In this document: one piece after another, positions 1 to 9,852 of the stretch
How positions within the stretch are numbered: position 1 is the stretch's first letter
Layout: each line of letters begins with the position of its first letter
NCBI RefSeq assembly: GCF_000687755.1
Contig: NZ_JHXN01000002.1
Coordinates: 121,587 to 185,586, forward strand
DNA: 64,000 nucleotides
Source of the DNA: Taylorella asinigenitalis ATCC 700933
GTDB taxonomy: Bacteria > Pseudomonadota > Gammaproteobacteria > Burkholderiales > Burkholderiaceae_B
Direction: 5' to 3'
Made by a program: the position numbers and the translations under genes
Notes under the pieces: generated by a model
Told to the model about the DNA's origin: nothing
What the model saw: only the letters and a program-made list of their open reading frames with translations
The model's database searches: none

Positions 1-181
1 ATAGAGATTGTTCATTTTTCATAGATGTACCGTCGCCCATTTGTCTTTTAAGAGAGACGGTAATTACTTCAGCTTCCGAAGCAGCCAAAGAATCAAGCAA
101 TATTTTTGGAGAAGGATATTGTGCAGTGCCTAGAAAAAAACGGCTCTTTAAAGTTTTTCCGCCAATCGTATATTCGCCCAT
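1..181 (-). CDS. thiG: Thiazole synthase ThiG (N-terminal part, cut by window start)
   Basis: Translating the minus strand from the ATG at 181 gives about 60 residues containing [19 protein letters not shown] and [11 protein letters not shown]. These match the start of ThiG, the TIM-barrel enzyme that builds the thiazole ring of thiamine from 1-deoxyxylulose 5-phosphate, dehydroglycine and ThiS-thiocarboxylate. The start codon follows the thiS stop codon with one base between, so the two are co-translated. The rest of the gene lies outside the window. The identification is firm from motif and context, although only a quarter of the protein is visible. Confidence 0.9.
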   Translation of the reverse strand, partial: MGEYTIGGKTLKSRFFLGTAQYPSPKILLDSLAASEAEVITVSLKRQMGDGTSMKNEQSL

Positions 182-182
182 T

Positions 183-401
183 TCAACCCCCTGTAATTGG
201 AGTAAAGGTACTCACTTGATCAAGCTCTTGCAATATGTAGGTGCTTCGTTGAGATTTCGGTATGAAATTCGAATTCACTGCACTTGCGAGTGAAATTTCT
301 TCTTCAGATTTTGAGAAAATCTCTTGTTCTAAAAACGCTTCTAAAGAAGTGCCTTCATCAATATTTCGAATCTCATTGTTTAAGAATATTTTTATAGTCA
401 T
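183..401 (-). CDS. thiS: Sulfur carrier protein ThiS
   Basis: A protein of about 72 residues with the ubiquitin-like length of ThiS. It ends in the diagnostic Gly-Gly (FTPITGG), whose terminal glycine is adenylated and then thiocarboxylated to carry sulfur to ThiG. I chose the ATG at 401 over a TTG twelve bases upstream because it follows the thiO stop codon by one base, matching the tight thiO-thiS-thiG packing. No riboswitch or promoter is visible between the genes. The small size and GG tail, together with thiO and thiG on either side, make the call secure. Confidence 0.93.
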   Translation of the reverse strand: MTIKIFLNNEIRNIDEGTSLEAFLEQEIFSKSEEEISLASAVNSNFIPKSQRSTYILQELDQVSTFTPITGG

Positions 402-402
402 A

Positions 403-1485
403 TTATTTTGCAAGCGTATTCATAACACTATAATTATCGCCCAGTAATGGTCTTAGAGAATCTTCAACCACAGCTGGAGCTATAAGCCATCCATGTCTGA
501 AAAGTCCATTAACCCTAGTTAGACCAGGCTCATGTTCAATTCTAGGTAAATTATCTAAAGTCGCAGGACGTAAATTCGTTTCAGTATGAATAATTCGTGC
601 CTCAGATATATCTGGCAATACACTGTGGGCCGCCGTCAATAACTCCACCATACTGCGTACCGAGATAGGGCTTCGGTCTTCAGACTCAATCTCACTTGCT
701 CCAACAAAAAGTATGTCGGGCTTCCTATGCACAATATATACACGATAACGCGGATGAATCAATCGAATCGGCCGAGACAGCCTTAATCCGGGCATCTGCA
801 ACCACATCACTTCGCCTCGAACGCCACGCACATTATTACATGAAATGGTATGAGCATTAGGATGTTTTACCTCTCTAGCACCAACGCCCCTCGCATCAAA
901 CACCCAATCAAATTCGTACGAGTCACCACGAACGGTATGAATAACGTGCGGTGACAATGATTTCACAGGCGTCTGCCACCGCCAATAAATATTCATACAC
1001 GAAGCATAAAGAGCTTGCATCGCCTGCCGCGTATGAATATGTCCCTCGTTTTGTAGCATCCAAGCATGTGAGACCCCGTGAACATCAGGTTCAAGCTTTC
1101 TCAATTCTTCCATAGTAAGTGGCAATGGAGCCTGGGCCGCCGGAGCCTTTCTCTGCAACAATGATACAAGCCTATTCGCTACACCATAATCCCCATGATG
1201 AGCCAGTATCAGACCTCCCTCATAGTGCAATTCTACGGGCAAACTCAAAGCAGGCACTATAGCTTTCCATAATTCTAAGGAACGCAATCCAAGATCCAAA
1301 ATAATCGTATCTCCGCTCTCGATTTCGGCAATATGGCTAAGCATACCCGCTGCCGTAAATCCAGCCGCACGTGGATCAGTCTCACTATCAGCCACATCGA
1401 AGATAGTGATATCATGCCCTTCGCGAGTCAATAAAAATGCGAGCAATCGTCCAACTAACCCTGCTCCAGCAATGCCTATATGCAT
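403..1485 (-). CDS. thiO: Glycine oxidase ThiO (FAD-dependent amine oxidase)
   Basis: About 360 residues of the D-amino-acid oxidase/DadA fold. The N-terminal dinucleotide-binding motif GIAGAGLVGRLLAF (residues about 4-17) is followed by an acidic strand end (FDVADSE). The C-terminal part RVNGLFRHGWLIAPA matches the ThiO consensus around the substrate site. ThiO oxidises glycine to dehydroglycine, the imine used by ThiG in aerobic thiamine synthesis (ThiH does this in E. coli). The ATG at 1485 is preferred over the upstream in-frame start because it directly precedes the Rossmann strand. Only about 55 bases separate it from divergent recQ, so both promoters must lie in or near that gap. No TPP riboswitch could be recognised there. 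Confidence 0.9.
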   Translation of the reverse strand: MHIGIAGAGLVGRLLAFLLTREGHDITIFDVADSETDPRAAGFTAAGMLSHIAEIESGDTIILDLGLRSLELWKAIVPALSLPVELHYEGGLILAHHGDYGVANRLVSLLQRKAPAAQAPLPLTMEELRKLEPDVHGVSHAWMLQNEGHIHTRQAMQALYASCMNIYWRWQTPVKSLSPHVIHTVRGDSYEFDWVFDARGVGAREVKHPNAHTISCNNVRGVRGEVMWLQMPGLRLSRPIRLIHPRYRVYIVHRKPDILFVGASEIESEDRSPISVRSMVELLTAAHSVLPDISEARIIHTETNLRPATLDNLPRIEHEPGLTRVNGLFRHGWLIAPAVVEDSLRPLLGDNYSVMNTLAK

Positions 1486-1540
1486 GTCAAAACCTATCTT
1501 ATGTACAATAGTTAGCAAATATTTTAATCCTTATTTTTGT

Positions 1541-3079
1541 ATGGCTGTAGCCCACGATTTACTTACGAGTGTTTTCGGATTCTCCGAGTTCAAAAACAAA
1601 CAAGAGCAAATAATCAAGCACACAATTGAAGGGCATGACAGTCTGGTTGTAATGCCTACTTCTGGCGGAAAATCACTTTGCTATCAAATTCCAGCTATTG
1701 CCCTCGGTGGCAATGCTGTAGTGATCTCTCCACTTATTGCATTAATGAATAACCAAGTCGAATTTTTAAAATGTCGTGGTGTTCGAGCAGTAACCGTTAA
1801 TGCTAACTCAAATAAGCAGGAATTAGATAATCTAGAAAATCAGTGGATAAATGGTGATATAGATATAGTTTATCTCTCTCCAGAAAAAGTACTGACCTTA
1901 AAATTTCTTTCGATTCTTTCAAAGAAAAATGCTTCACTTTTCGCAATTGATGAGGCTCATTGTGTATCCCAATGGGGTCATGATTTTAGGCCAGAGTATT
2001 TAGGATTGCATGAGCTTAAATCAAGATGGCCAAATATACCTATGATTGCATTAACTGCAACAGCTACACCAGCAACACGCAAAGAAATTGTTCAAAAGCT
2101 TGGTCTGCGTAGTTCACAAATATTTTTATCGAGCATTAAAAGAGAAAATATAAAATACCAAATTGTGGAAAGATCAGTTCCAAATAAGCAGCTACTCGAT
2201 TTTATAAATAATAATCACAAGAATGAACCTGGGATCGTTTATTGCTTAACTAGGATGAAATGCGAGAGAATTGCCACCTATTTAAAAAATAATGGAATTA
2301 ATGCGCAAGCTTATCATGCAGGATTGGAAGCAGAGGAACGCAAGTCAATAGAAGAAGAGTTTATGCATTCAAATTCGCTAGTGGTAGTTGCGACCGTTGC
2401 TTTTGGAATGGGGATTGATAAGCCTGATGTGCGTTTTGTTGCACATATAGAAATGCCACGTTCTGTTGAGCATTATCTTCAGGAAACTGGCAGAGCAGGG
2501 CGTGACGGCAAACCAGCAACGGCTTGGCTTGCATATGGTCTTAGCGATGTGATTCAGCACTATAAGTTTATTTATGCATCCTTTGCACCGATAGAGCAAA
2601 AAGAAAGAATGATGCAAAAACTTTTTTCTATGCTTGGAGTGTGCGAAACAAAGTTAGATATCAGTGAGCAACTAATGAGTTACTTTGGAGAGACAAAAGG
2701 TCAAATGCCAACCCCATCCAAAAAAGAATCATCTCATTTGGTAGATTGCACTAGATATGCTCAAATGCTTATGTCTACAATTTTTTGGCTTGAACATATT
2801 CATAAACAGAGGTTTGGTTGTGGATATATCATTTCTATATTGTTGGGCAAATTAAATGATGGACGTATTTTGCAAAATGGACATGAAAAACTGAGTACGT
2901 TCGGAATCGGCAAGGATCTTAGTGAAATACAATGGTCTCGTATTATGCGTAATTTGCTTATTTACGAATACGTTACCTTTGATATTGAAGGATATTGCAC
3001 GCTTGCACTAACAAAAAAAAGTAAGCCACTTCTTAAGGGTGAAGTGGGTCTACATATTCCTAATCTATATTCAAAATAG
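1541..3079 (+). CDS. recQ: RecQ-family ATP-dependent DNA helicase, short form without zinc cysteines
   Basis: 512 residues from the ATG at 1541. Walker A is TSGGKS (residues 40-45), the Walker B box is DEAH (137-140) followed by the RecQ aromatic loop [13 protein letters not shown], and motif VI is [10 protein letters not shown]. RecQ unwinds DNA 3'-5' in RecF-pathway repair and fork processing. The helicase core is normal, but the RQC region lacks the usual four zinc-binding cysteines: the expected CxxC-type cluster is replaced by [16 protein letters not shown]. The protein also stops right after the winged helix, so there is no HRDC domain (E. coli RecQ is about 610 residues). The gene is divergent from thiO and overlaps the 3' end of ruvB tail-to-tail by 20 bases. 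Confidence 0.88.
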   Translation: MAVAHDLLTSVFGFSEFKNKQEQIIKHTIEGHDSLVVMPTSGGKSLCYQIPAIALGGNAVVISPLIALMNNQVEFLKCRGVRAVTVNANSNKQELDNLENQWINGDIDIVYLSPEKVLTLKFLSILSKKNASLFAIDEAHCVSQWGHDFRPEYLGLHELKSRWPNIPMIALTATATPATRKEIVQKLGLRSSQIFLSSIKRENIKYQIVERSVPNKQLLDFINNNHKNEPGIVYCLTRMKCERIATYLKNNGINAQAYHAGLEAEERKSIEEEFMHSNSLVVVATVAFGMGIDKPDVRFVAHIEMPRSVEHYLQETGRAGRDGKPATAWLAYGLSDVIQHYKFIYASFAPIEQKERMMQKLFSMLGVCETKLDISEQLMSYFGETKGQMPTPSKKESSHLVDCTRYAQMLMSTIFWLEHIHKQRFGCGYIISILLGKLNDGRILQNGHEKLSTFGIGKDLSEIQWSRIMRNLLIYEYVTFDIEGYCTLALTKKSKPLLKGEVGLHIPNLYSK

Positions 3080-4133
3080 ACAGCTGTTCATCTTGGCGAT
3101 TTGCTGGAGGTGTCAAATTAAAATGATTCCATGCATGAATAGTCGCTACTCTTCCACGAGGAGTTCTTTGAATAAATCCATGTTGTATTAAATATGGTTC
3201 GATTATTTCTTCAATGGTGTGGCTTTCCTCTCCGATAGCAGCAGCTAGATTATCTACTCCAACTGGTCCACCTTGAAACTTAAGCAAAATAGCTTCTAAT
3301 AAACGTCTATCCATATTATCTAAACCAATAGGGTCAACCTCAAGCATACCCAATGCATCAGATGCAATTTGGTCAGATATAAGACCATTGTTTCGAACAT
3401 CTGCAAAATCACGAACGCGTCTAAGTAATCTATTGGCAATACGAGGCGTTCCACGCGATCTTCTTGCGATTTCATATGCACCCTTTTGTTCGATATTTGC
3501 TCCAAGCAAACCGGCACTTCTTTTGACTATATGAGTTAAATGATCTGTTGAATAAAACTCAAGTCTTGAGATAATGCCAAATCTATTTCTTAATGGATTT
3601 GTAAGCATACCAGCTCTAGTAGTTGCTCCCACTAAAGTGAAAGGTTGTAAATCTATTTTTATACTACGAGCCGCAGGGCCATCTCCTATCATAATATCAA
3701 TCTGAAAATCTTCTAGTGCAGGATATAAAATTTCTTCGACTACTGGAGATAGTCTGTGAATTTCGTCAATAAACAATACATCGTTTTTGTTTAAGTTTGT
3801 AAGAATAGCAGCTAGATCTCCTGGTTTCTCTAACACAGGGCCAGAAGTTTGTCGCATCTTGGTGCCCATTTCGTTGGCAATGATATGGGCTAGCGTCGTT
3901 TTTCCGAGTCCTGGCGGTCCGAAGAGTAATACATGATCAAGAGCTTCATTTCTATTTTTTGCGGCTTTAATAAAAATCTCAAGCTGCTCACAGACCTTAT
4001 CCTGTCCCTTGTAATCAGCTAATGTTTTAGGACGCAAAGCCTTTTCGAAAGACTCTTCTTTCGAATCCACCATCTCATTTTGAACAATACCTCGATTAGC
4101 AGGTGATTGAATATTATCTGGGATTATAGGCAT
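3060..4133 (-). CDS. ruvB: Holliday junction branch-migration ATPase RuvB
   Basis: 357 residues with the RuvB signature. Walker A is [11 protein letters not shown], Walker B and the sensor region are [24 protein letters not shown] (here YPALEDFQ), followed by [18 protein letters not shown] and the C-terminal winged helix ending [14 protein letters not shown]. RuvB hexamers pump DNA through RuvA-bound Holliday junctions so that RuvC can resolve them. It is the last gene of the minus-strand run from dusB, separated from ruvA by the TRAP transporter pair dctQM and starting only 12 bases after dctM. An 18-residue N-terminal extension rich in Pro/Asn/Glu precedes the conserved part; this is common in betaproteobacteria. 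Confidence 0.97.
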   Translation of the reverse strand: MPIIPDNIQSPANRGIVQNEMVDSKEESFEKALRPKTLADYKGQDKVCEQLEIFIKAAKNRNEALDHVLLFGPPGLGKTTLAHIIANEMGTKMRQTSGPVLEKPGDLAAILTNLNKNDVLFIDEIHRLSPVVEEILYPALEDFQIDIMIGDGPAARSIKIDLQPFTLVGATTRAGMLTNPLRNRFGIISRLEFYSTDHLTHIVKRSAGLLGANIEQKGAYEIARRSRGTPRIANRLLRRVRDFADVRNNGLISDQIASDALGMLEVDPIGLDNMDRRLLEAILLKFQGGPVGVDNLAAAIGEESHTIEEIIEPYLIQHGFIQRTPRGRVATIHAWNHFNLTPPANRQDEQLSILNID

Positions 4134-4145
4134 AGAACTCTCTAT

Positions 4146-5381
4146 TTAAATAGGTACGTATGTAATAAATAGTACAACTATAAATGATAGCAAAACAAAA
4201 GGTATAAGTGATTTTATAACTCTCTCTATCGGTAGGTTTGATACTGTACATGCCGCAAATAAATTAACCCCAAATGGAGGAGTAATCATACCTAAAGCAA
4301 GATTGACCACAATAATTAAACCAAAATGAACTGGGTCGATTCCGAATTTTATAGCTAAAGGAAGAAGAAGAGGTCCTAACACCACGATGGATGCTGAAGT
4401 TTCGACGAACATTCCAATAACAAACAAAAGCACGTTTAAAGCTAGTAAAAACTGTATTTTGTCCTGAAAATTATCTGCAATCCATGTCCCTAAAAATTGA
4501 GGAACTCCTGAGAAATTCAAAATAAAACTTAGGACAGATGCATTTGCGATTAAAAATAAAATTACAGAGGTTGATATAGTACTATTTATAAAGGATTTAG
4601 AAATCAGCTCTTTGTTAAGTGTGCCGTAAATGCCTGCGATTAGGATTGAATAAATTACTGAAATTATAGATGCTTCAGTAGGTGTAAAAATGCCTCCGTA
4701 TATGCCGCCTAGTACAATCACTGGCAATAAAAGAGCTAAAAATGCACGTTTAAAGGATGCGAGCAAATCTCTTTTATCTTCTGATTTTCCAATATCGATT
4801 TTGTTTTTAGAGGCATAAAAAATTGCATATACGCATAAAACAAATGCAATAAAAATTCCTGGAATAAATCCAGCACTGAATAAATCCACTACATTAGTTT
4901 TAGTAGATACAGCATAAAGAATCATAGGCACAGAAGGTGGAATTATTACACCTAATTCTGAAGCCGTAGCTTGAAGCGATGTAGCAAATTCATTGGAATA
5001 TCCACGCTTGACAAGTGCAGGAATCAAAATTGAACCTACTGCAAAAGTCGTAGCCACACCTGAACCTGCAATCGCTGCAAATATCATGCTTGTAAATATG
5101 CAAGTGCATGCGAGCCCGCCTCTTAAACTACCAAATAGGCATTTTGAAAAATCTATAAGTCTTTCTGAAACCCCCGATCTAAGCATGATTTGACCAGTTA
5201 GAATAAAAAAGGGGATCGTTGCGAGCGGAAAGCTATCCAAAGAAGCGTAATAATTTTGAACTAAAACTAGAGGACTTAAATCAGCAATTTTTAAGCCGAA
5301 AAGCGTAGCAAATCCAATGCTTACCGCAATAGGAACAGTAAACACAAAGAAAATAATCATGGTGATAAACATCAAATGCAT
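4146..5381 (-). CDS. dctM: TRAP transporter large membrane subunit DctM
   Basis: 411 residues, almost entirely hydrophobic, with about 12 predicted membrane segments. The DctM-family motifs SGSGVATTFAVG-type (here AIAGSGVATTFAVGSILIPALVKRGY), IIPPSVPMILYAV and LGMITPPFGVNLF are all visible. DctM is the transport channel of tripartite ATP-independent periplasmic carriers, usually moving C4-dicarboxylates, sialic acid or other organic acids using the sodium gradient. The start at 5381 overlaps the dctQ stop in TAATG, so translation is coupled. The periplasmic binding protein (DctP), which determines the substrate, is not in this window, so the substrate cannot be stated. Confidence 0.92.
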   Translation of the reverse strand: MHLMFITMIIFFVFTVPIAVSIGFATLFGLKIADLSPLVLVQNYYASLDSFPLATIPFFILTGQIMLRSGVSERLIDFSKCLFGSLRGGLACTCIFTSMIFAAIAGSGVATTFAVGSILIPALVKRGYSNEFATSLQATASELGVIIPPSVPMILYAVSTKTNVVDLFSAGFIPGIFIAFVLCVYAIFYASKNKIDIGKSEDKRDLLASFKRAFLALLLPVIVLGGIYGGIFTPTEASIISVIYSILIAGIYGTLNKELISKSFINSTISTSVILFLIANASVLSFILNFSGVPQFLGTWIADNFQDKIQFLLALNVLLFVIGMFVETSASIVVLGPLLLPLAIKFGIDPVHFGLIIVVNLALGMITPPFGVNLFAACTVSNLPIERVIKSLIPFVLLSFIVVLFITYVPI

Positions 5382-5836
5382 TACATCACCTTGATTCTTT
5401 TTGATAGAAGATTGATTAATATGGTCAAAGCTGACATAGCAGATCCGACAGGAATTGCTAGATAGGCCCAAGATATAGAAATATCTAGGCCGGCAAGCAT
5501 TTGCTTTCTGCTTCTTAAAAACATCTCGTAGCCTAAAACACTTAATGCCACAAGAAAAACAAGACTAATGGTCATAGCCACAGTAGATACATGTTTATGT
5601 AATGCCTGTGGCAATGTCAACTTAAGCACATCCAGCCTGAGCATTTTTCCATCTTCAAAAGCCAGTGGCAATGCAGTAAACACAAGCCAAATTATTGAAA
5701 ATCTAATCCAACTCTCTGTCCATACCGATGGTTTAATTAAGATAAAGCGACTAATAATTTGAAAAAATCCAGCTAACAGAGCCGATGCTAGTAGTAATAC
5801 GCATAAGAATCGCAGAAAGTCAAAAAACTTTTTCAT
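5381..5836 (-). CDS. dctQ: TRAP transporter small membrane subunit DctQ
   Basis: 151 residues with four hydrophobic segments. The DctQ signature region reads FILIKPSVWTESWIRFSIIWLVFTALPLAFEDG, with the conserved W-E-...-R pattern and the following short basic stretch. DctQ pairs with DctM in the inner membrane. It starts four bases before ruvA ends on the same strand, so it appears to be read from the ruvA transcript. Two copies of the CATTGCCA word lie within this short gene (5609 and 5666, minus sense). Confidence 0.88.
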   Translation of the reverse strand: MKKFFDFLRFLCVLLLASALLAGFFQIISRFILIKPSVWTESWIRFSIIWLVFTALPLAFEDGKMLRLDVLKLTLPQALHKHVSTVAMTISLVFLVALSVLGYEMFLRSRKQMLAGLDISISWAYLAIPVGSAMSALTILINLLSKRIKVM

Positions 5837-5839
5837 TAA

Positions 5840-6415
5840 TTACTTATCCATAGAACGCAATGCTATACGCACACCTTCAGTAGCATCTATATCCTTAGGC
5901 AATGCACTTATAGCCTGTTTAGCTTGTTTATCTGAATAGCCGAGATTTAGTAAAGCTGCAAGTATATCGTTATGATTTTTTGAGTTTGAAGATTTATCTG
6001 AGCTGCTACCTAACTCAGGCATTTTTCCTTTTAGCTCAAGCAATATTCGTGCTGCTGTTTTCTTTCCGATACCTGGAACTCTTTCAAGTTGAGATGAATC
6101 TTCAGACTCAATAGCACTATAGAGTGCATCTGGGGTCATCCCTGAGAGTATGCCCAAAGCACTTTTAAACCCAATACCATTTACTTTGACTAAGGCCCTA
6201 AAAGTCGCTCTTTCCTCTTCAGAAATAAAACCATATAAAGTATGAGCATCCTCTCTCACTGCAAGATGCGTATAAAGAGTCACCTCCTGACCAATATCAG
6301 GAAGTTCATAGAATGTAGTCATCGAAACGTCTACATCATAGGCAATACCGCCTAAATCAATGCAAACAGTTGGCGGAAATTTCGAAATTAATTTTCCTTT
6401 CAAACGACTAATCAT
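5840..6415 (-). CDS. ruvA: Holliday junction-binding protein RuvA
   Basis: 191 residues of normal RuvA length. The N-terminal OB domain begins MISRLKGKLI, and two helix-hairpin-helix motifs are seen, FRALVKVNGIGFKSALGIL and LERVPGIGKKTAARILLEL. An acidic/serine-rich linker (SSSDKSSNSKNHND) leads to the C-terminal three-helix domain that contacts RuvB. RuvA tetramers hold the Holliday junction in a square-planar form. It follows ruvC with five bases between them and precedes dctQ. Confidence 0.97.
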   Translation of the reverse strand: MISRLKGKLISKFPPTVCIDLGGIAYDVDVSMTTFYELPDIGQEVTLYTHLAVREDAHTLYGFISEEERATFRALVKVNGIGFKSALGILSGMTPDALYSAIESEDSSQLERVPGIGKKTAARILLELKGKMPELGSSSDKSSNSKNHNDILAALLNLGYSDKQAKQAISALPKDIDATEGVRIALRSMDK

Positions 6416-6420
6416 AAAAC

Positions 6421-6969
6421 CTACTTATATTTGATCCTACCACCCCTCATCCTTGCAGTATGACTTGAGTCCAAATTCATTTCTTTAAGTATATCGAGAG
6501 TAGGTAACATATGTGCATGAGTTATAGCACATGCCAATGCATCCGCAGCGTCCGATGGCGGCATCGCACCTAAATTCAATATGTATTTGACCATCTGTCG
6601 GACCTGTTCTTTAGGTGCTCTCCCATTTCCGCTAACGGATTTTTTTATCTGTAGTGCAGGGTACTCATACACTTCCAATCCCAAACTAGCTAGAGATAAA
6701 AGAGCCGCCCCACGTGCTTGACCAAGCAATAGGGTAGTCTTGCCGTTTTTATTCACGACAACCTCCTCAATACAAGAAGATTTTGGGTTGTAGTGATTGA
6801 TTACTTCCTTCACTCCCTCCATAATATGTAGAAGGCGCTTATACAACGGCAAATTTGTTGGGATGGCAATGGTCCCGCTTGCGACATACTGAAGCTGCCC
6901 ATTTTGAGCAGTTTCGATTACACCGTATCCAGTTAACCGTAGCCCTGGGTCCACACCTAATATACGCAC
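6421..6969 (-). CDS. ruvC: Holliday junction resolvase RuvC
   Basis: 182 residues. The RNase H-like fold starts MRILGVDPGLRLTGYG with the first catalytic Asp. The conserved Glu is in CIEEVVVNKN and the C-terminal Asp pair is in SDAADALACAITHA. RuvC cuts two opposing strands of the Holliday junction delivered by RuvAB. The gene lies 12 bases downstream of purH on the minus strand and 5 bases upstream of ruvA. The last residues (ARMRGGRIKYK) are a basic tail. Confidence 0.97.
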   Translation of the reverse strand: MRILGVDPGLRLTGYGVIETAQNGQLQYVASGTIAIPTNLPLYKRLLHIMEGVKEVINHYNPKSSCIEEVVVNKNGKTTLLLGQARGAALLSLASLGLEVYEYPALQIKKSVSGNGRAPKEQVRQMVKYILNLGAMPPSDAADALACAITHAHMLPTLDILKEMNLDSSHTARMRGGRIKYK

Positions 6970-6981
6970 TAGGTCCTCTTT

Positions 6982-8574
6982 TTAGTGTCTAAAGTGACGC
7001 ATTCCAGTGAATACCATGGCAATGCCATGTTCATCAGCCGCAGCAATCACTTCCTCGTCTCTAATGCTTCCGCCTGGTTGGATAATGCAATCCGCACCTT
7101 GAGATACGATAACATCAAGTGCATCTCTAAATGGGAAAAACGCATCCGATGCAGCCGCTGTTCCTTTGAGATCAAGACCATTTGCCTCAGCCTTGATAGA
7201 AGCGATTCTTGCAGAATCTAGGCGACTCATTTGACCAGCTCCAACACCCATAGTCATGCCGTCAGCACAAAAAACGATGGCATTAGATTTAACGAATTTT
7301 GCAATCTTCCATGCAAATAATAGGTCTTTCATTTGCTGCTCAGAAGGCTGTTTTTTCGTTACAACTCTAAACTCAGATTCAGATTCTTTAGAGGTATCTG
7401 GAGTTTGAACTAACCATCCTCCCCCAACACGCAGTACATTGAATGGGTTTTGTGCATGACCTAAAGGCAAACGCAACACGCGAACATTTTTCTTAGCTTT
7501 AAGAAATTCCAAGGCTTCTGGATGATAATCTGGAGCCAATAAAACTTCCATAAATTGTTTACTTACCTCTTGAGCAACGGAAAGGTCTACTGGACGATTA
7601 AAAGCGATAATCCCACCAAATGCCGATGTCGAATCAGTTTTAAAAGCCTTTTGATAAGCTTCCAATGCACTTGCACCTATTGCAACTCCGCATGGATTTG
7701 CGTGTTTAACAATAACGCAAGCAGGTGCATCAAATTGTCTAACACACTCCCAAGCTGCATCAGAATCTGCAATATTGTTATATGAAAGTTCCTTACCCTG
7801 CAATTGTTTAAATGCTGACAGTAAGCCGCTTAGCGTAGCATTTGTATCTTTATAAAATGCTGCCTTTTGGTGTGGATTTTCTCCGTAACGTAAGATTTGG
7901 CCAATTTGAGCTTGAATTGATAATGTTGAAGGCCACTCCATTTTTTGTGGAGCTGTATCTGCTGCAGGCTCTTCATCCTCTAAACTAGTTAAATACTGGG
8001 CAATCATCCCATCATAAGCCGATGTGTGTGCATATACTTTAGAAGCTAGTTTAAGTCTTAAACCATAGCTTGTATCACCTCTTTTATCAATTTGTTTTAA
8101 AACTTCGTCGTAATCTCGTGGGTCGATTATTACAGTAACGCCCCCAGCTTGATTGCCGTGATTTTTTGCGGCAGCCCTCAACATCGCAGGACCGCCTATA
8201 TCAATATTCTCGATAGCATTTTCGAAAGTACAATTCGGATCTGAAGTAGCATCTTTAAATGGATACAGATTCACTACTAAAAGATCTATTGGATCAATAC
8301 CATTTGCCTTCATGGTGGCAATGTGCTCGTCTTTATCCCTTCTTCCTAAAAGTCCACCATGAATTTTAGGATGCAAGGTTTTTACACGACCTTCTAATAT
8401 TTCAGGAGACCCTGTGTGCTCTGAAACTTCAGTCACTGGTATACCAGACTGAGCCAATAATTTAGCTGTCCCACCAGTTGATAAAATTTTTATGCCGCGA
8501 GAGTGGAGTGATTGAGCAAACTCAACGATACCAGACTTATCTGATACAGAAATTAGAGCAGTTTTAATAGCCAT
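6982..8574 (-). CDS. purH: Bifunctional purine synthesis protein PurH (AICAR transformylase / IMP cyclohydrolase)
   Basis: 530 residues. The N-terminal IMP cyclohydrolase (MGS-like) domain shows [15 protein letters not shown], the STGGTAKLL loop and [14 protein letters not shown]. The C-terminal AICAR formyltransferase domain has [13 protein letters not shown], the catalytic KHANPCG and FFPFRDALD. It carries out the last two steps of IMP synthesis in the cytoplasm. purH follows fis by three bases, the usual betaproteobacterial order. Two copies of the CATTGCCA word lie in it (7017 and 8316, minus sense). Length and motifs are complete. Confidence 0.98.
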   Translation of the reverse strand: MAIKTALISVSDKSGIVEFAQSLHSRGIKILSTGGTAKLLAQSGIPVTEVSEHTGSPEILEGRVKTLHPKIHGGLLGRRDKDEHIATMKANGIDPIDLLVVNLYPFKDATSDPNCTFENAIENIDIGGPAMLRAAAKNHGNQAGGVTVIIDPRDYDEVLKQIDKRGDTSYGLRLKLASKVYAHTSAYDGMIAQYLTSLEDEEPAADTAPQKMEWPSTLSIQAQIGQILRYGENPHQKAAFYKDTNATLSGLLSAFKQLQGKELSYNNIADSDAAWECVRQFDAPACVIVKHANPCGVAIGASALEAYQKAFKTDSTSAFGGIIAFNRPVDLSVAQEVSKQFMEVLLAPDYHPEALEFLKAKKNVRVLRLPLGHAQNPFNVLRVGGGWLVQTPDTSKESESEFRVVTKKQPSEQQMKDLLFAWKIAKFVKSNAIVFCADGMTMGVGAGQMSRLDSARIASIKAEANGLDLKGTAAASDAFFPFRDALDVIVSQGADCIIQPGGSIRDEEVIAAADEHGIAMVFTGMRHFRH

Positions 8575-8577
8575 AAA

Positions 8578-8823
8578 TTAATTTTGAATTAAGTTATAAG
8601 AGAGTAATTTTTTTCTTAATGTGCTTCTATTAATACCAAGAATTTGGGAGGCTTTGGATTGATTTCCATTTGTCTTTTCCATAATCTTTTCTAATAAAGA
8701 TTTTTCAACGCAGCTCATGACCATCTGCCATACATTGTTTGGATCATTGCCTTCAAGGGCTGCAAAATATCTGTCCAAATTTTGGTTTAGAGATTTCTGA
8801 ATAGAGTTAATACTTTCAGTCAT
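8578..8823 (-). CDS. fis: Nucleoid-associated DNA-binding protein Fis
   Basis: 81 residues. The C-terminal helix-turn-helix GNQSKASQILGINRSTLRKKL is the Fis consensus. The N-terminal part is shorter than in E. coli Fis (98 residues), as is normal in betaproteobacteria. Fis bends DNA and activates growth-phase genes such as rRNA operons. It lies between dusB and purH, and the dusB-fis pairing is the widespread ancestral arrangement. No separate promoter is evident in the 17-base gap after dusB. Confidence 0.93.
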   Translation of the reverse strand: MTESINSIQKSLNQNLDRYFAALEGNDPNNVWQMVMSCVEKSLLEKIMEKTNGNQSKASQILGINRSTLRKKLLSYNLIQN

Positions 8824-8840
8824 TTTATTTAGTTAATTAA

Positions 8841-9821
8841 TTATTTATTTATTTGTTTATTGAACCATTGATCTACAGCTTTAAACTGAGATTTAGTATC
8901 TTCTATAAGAAGTAGAGACTTAACGAATTCTCGTGCTTGAGTAAATGGAGCTAAATACCATGATAGATGTTTTCTAGCTGTTCTAACTCCAGTGGTTTCA
9001 CCGTAAAATTCATAGTGCTCTTCAAGATGTTCAAGTATAACCTCTTGCATTTGACTAAATGTGGGTTGAGGAATAATTTTATGATAATTTACGAAATGAT
9101 AAATTTCGTTAAAAATCCAAGGGTTACCTTGAGCAGCTCTACCTATCATAATACCATCGGCACCAGTATAGTCTAGAACGTATTTAGCTTTTATTGGCGA
9201 ATCTATATCTCCATTAGCGATTACAGGAATTGAAATATTCTCTTTTATTTTTTTGACTGTCTCATATTCAGCTTCTCCAGTATAAAGCTGAGCCCGTGTT
9301 CTTCCATGTATTGTTATAGCACTTACACCTAATGATTCAGAGAGCATAGCAATCTCAAGTGCATTCAAATTATCCGCATCCCATCCTGTTCTAGTTTTAA
9401 CAGTAACAGGTATATCAAGTGGCTTACATACATTAATAACAGATTTTAATATTTCTTCAATCCTCATAACATCTCGCATTAATGCGGATCCACAAGCAAC
9501 ATTACAAACTTTTTTTGCGGGACAACCTAAATTTATATCAATAATTTGAGCACCTTTTGATATATTAAAAATCGCAGCTTGTGCCATCATTTTTGGATCT
9601 GCACCGATAAGCTGAACGCATATTGGTTCAACTTCACCTTTGTGGTCAAGTCTGCGAGAAGTTTTAATGCTGTCCCACAGTTTAGGGTTACTAGCTGCCA
9701 TCTCAGAGACTGCATAACCAGCTCCAAGCTTTTTGCAAAGTCTCCTAAAAGGCCTATCTGTAACGCCTGCCATTGGGGCAACAAAAATATTATTACTTAA
9801 TTCCCAGTGACCGATTTTCAT
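8841..9821 (-). CDS. dusB: tRNA-dihydrouridine synthase DusB
   Basis: 326 residues of the FMN-dependent Dus family. N-terminal APMAGVTDRPFRRLCKKLGA, the catalytic Cys in DINLGCPAKKVCN, FMN contacts VTVKTRTGWD and IPVIANGDI, and GADGIMIGRAAQGNPWIF are all present. It reduces specific uridines in the tRNA D-loop. It is the first gene of the minus-strand run that continues through fis, purH and ruvCA. The promoter must lie in the 31-base gap to the divergent gene at 9853 or inside that gene. Confidence 0.96.
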   Translation of the reverse strand: MKIGHWELSNNIFVAPMAGVTDRPFRRLCKKLGAGYAVSEMAASNPKLWDSIKTSRRLDHKGEVEPICVQLIGADPKMMAQAAIFNISKGAQIIDINLGCPAKKVCNVACGSALMRDVMRIEEILKSVINVCKPLDIPVTVKTRTGWDADNLNALEIAMLSESLGVSAITIHGRTRAQLYTGEAEYETVKKIKENISIPVIANGDIDSPIKAKYVLDYTGADGIMIGRAAQGNPWIFNEIYHFVNYHKIIPQPTFSQMQEVILEHLEEHYEFYGETTGVRTARKHLSWYLAPFTQAREFVKSLLLIEDTKSQFKAVDQWFNKQINK

Positions 9822-9852
9822 ATAAAATAAGGAAGTTTTTTTTGGTAGAAAT

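Noticed and set aside
1486..1540. TPP riboswitch before the thiO-thiS-thiG genes
   Set aside because: Only about 55 bases separate thiO from recQ, too short for a TPP aptamer, and no conserved CTGAGA core was seen.
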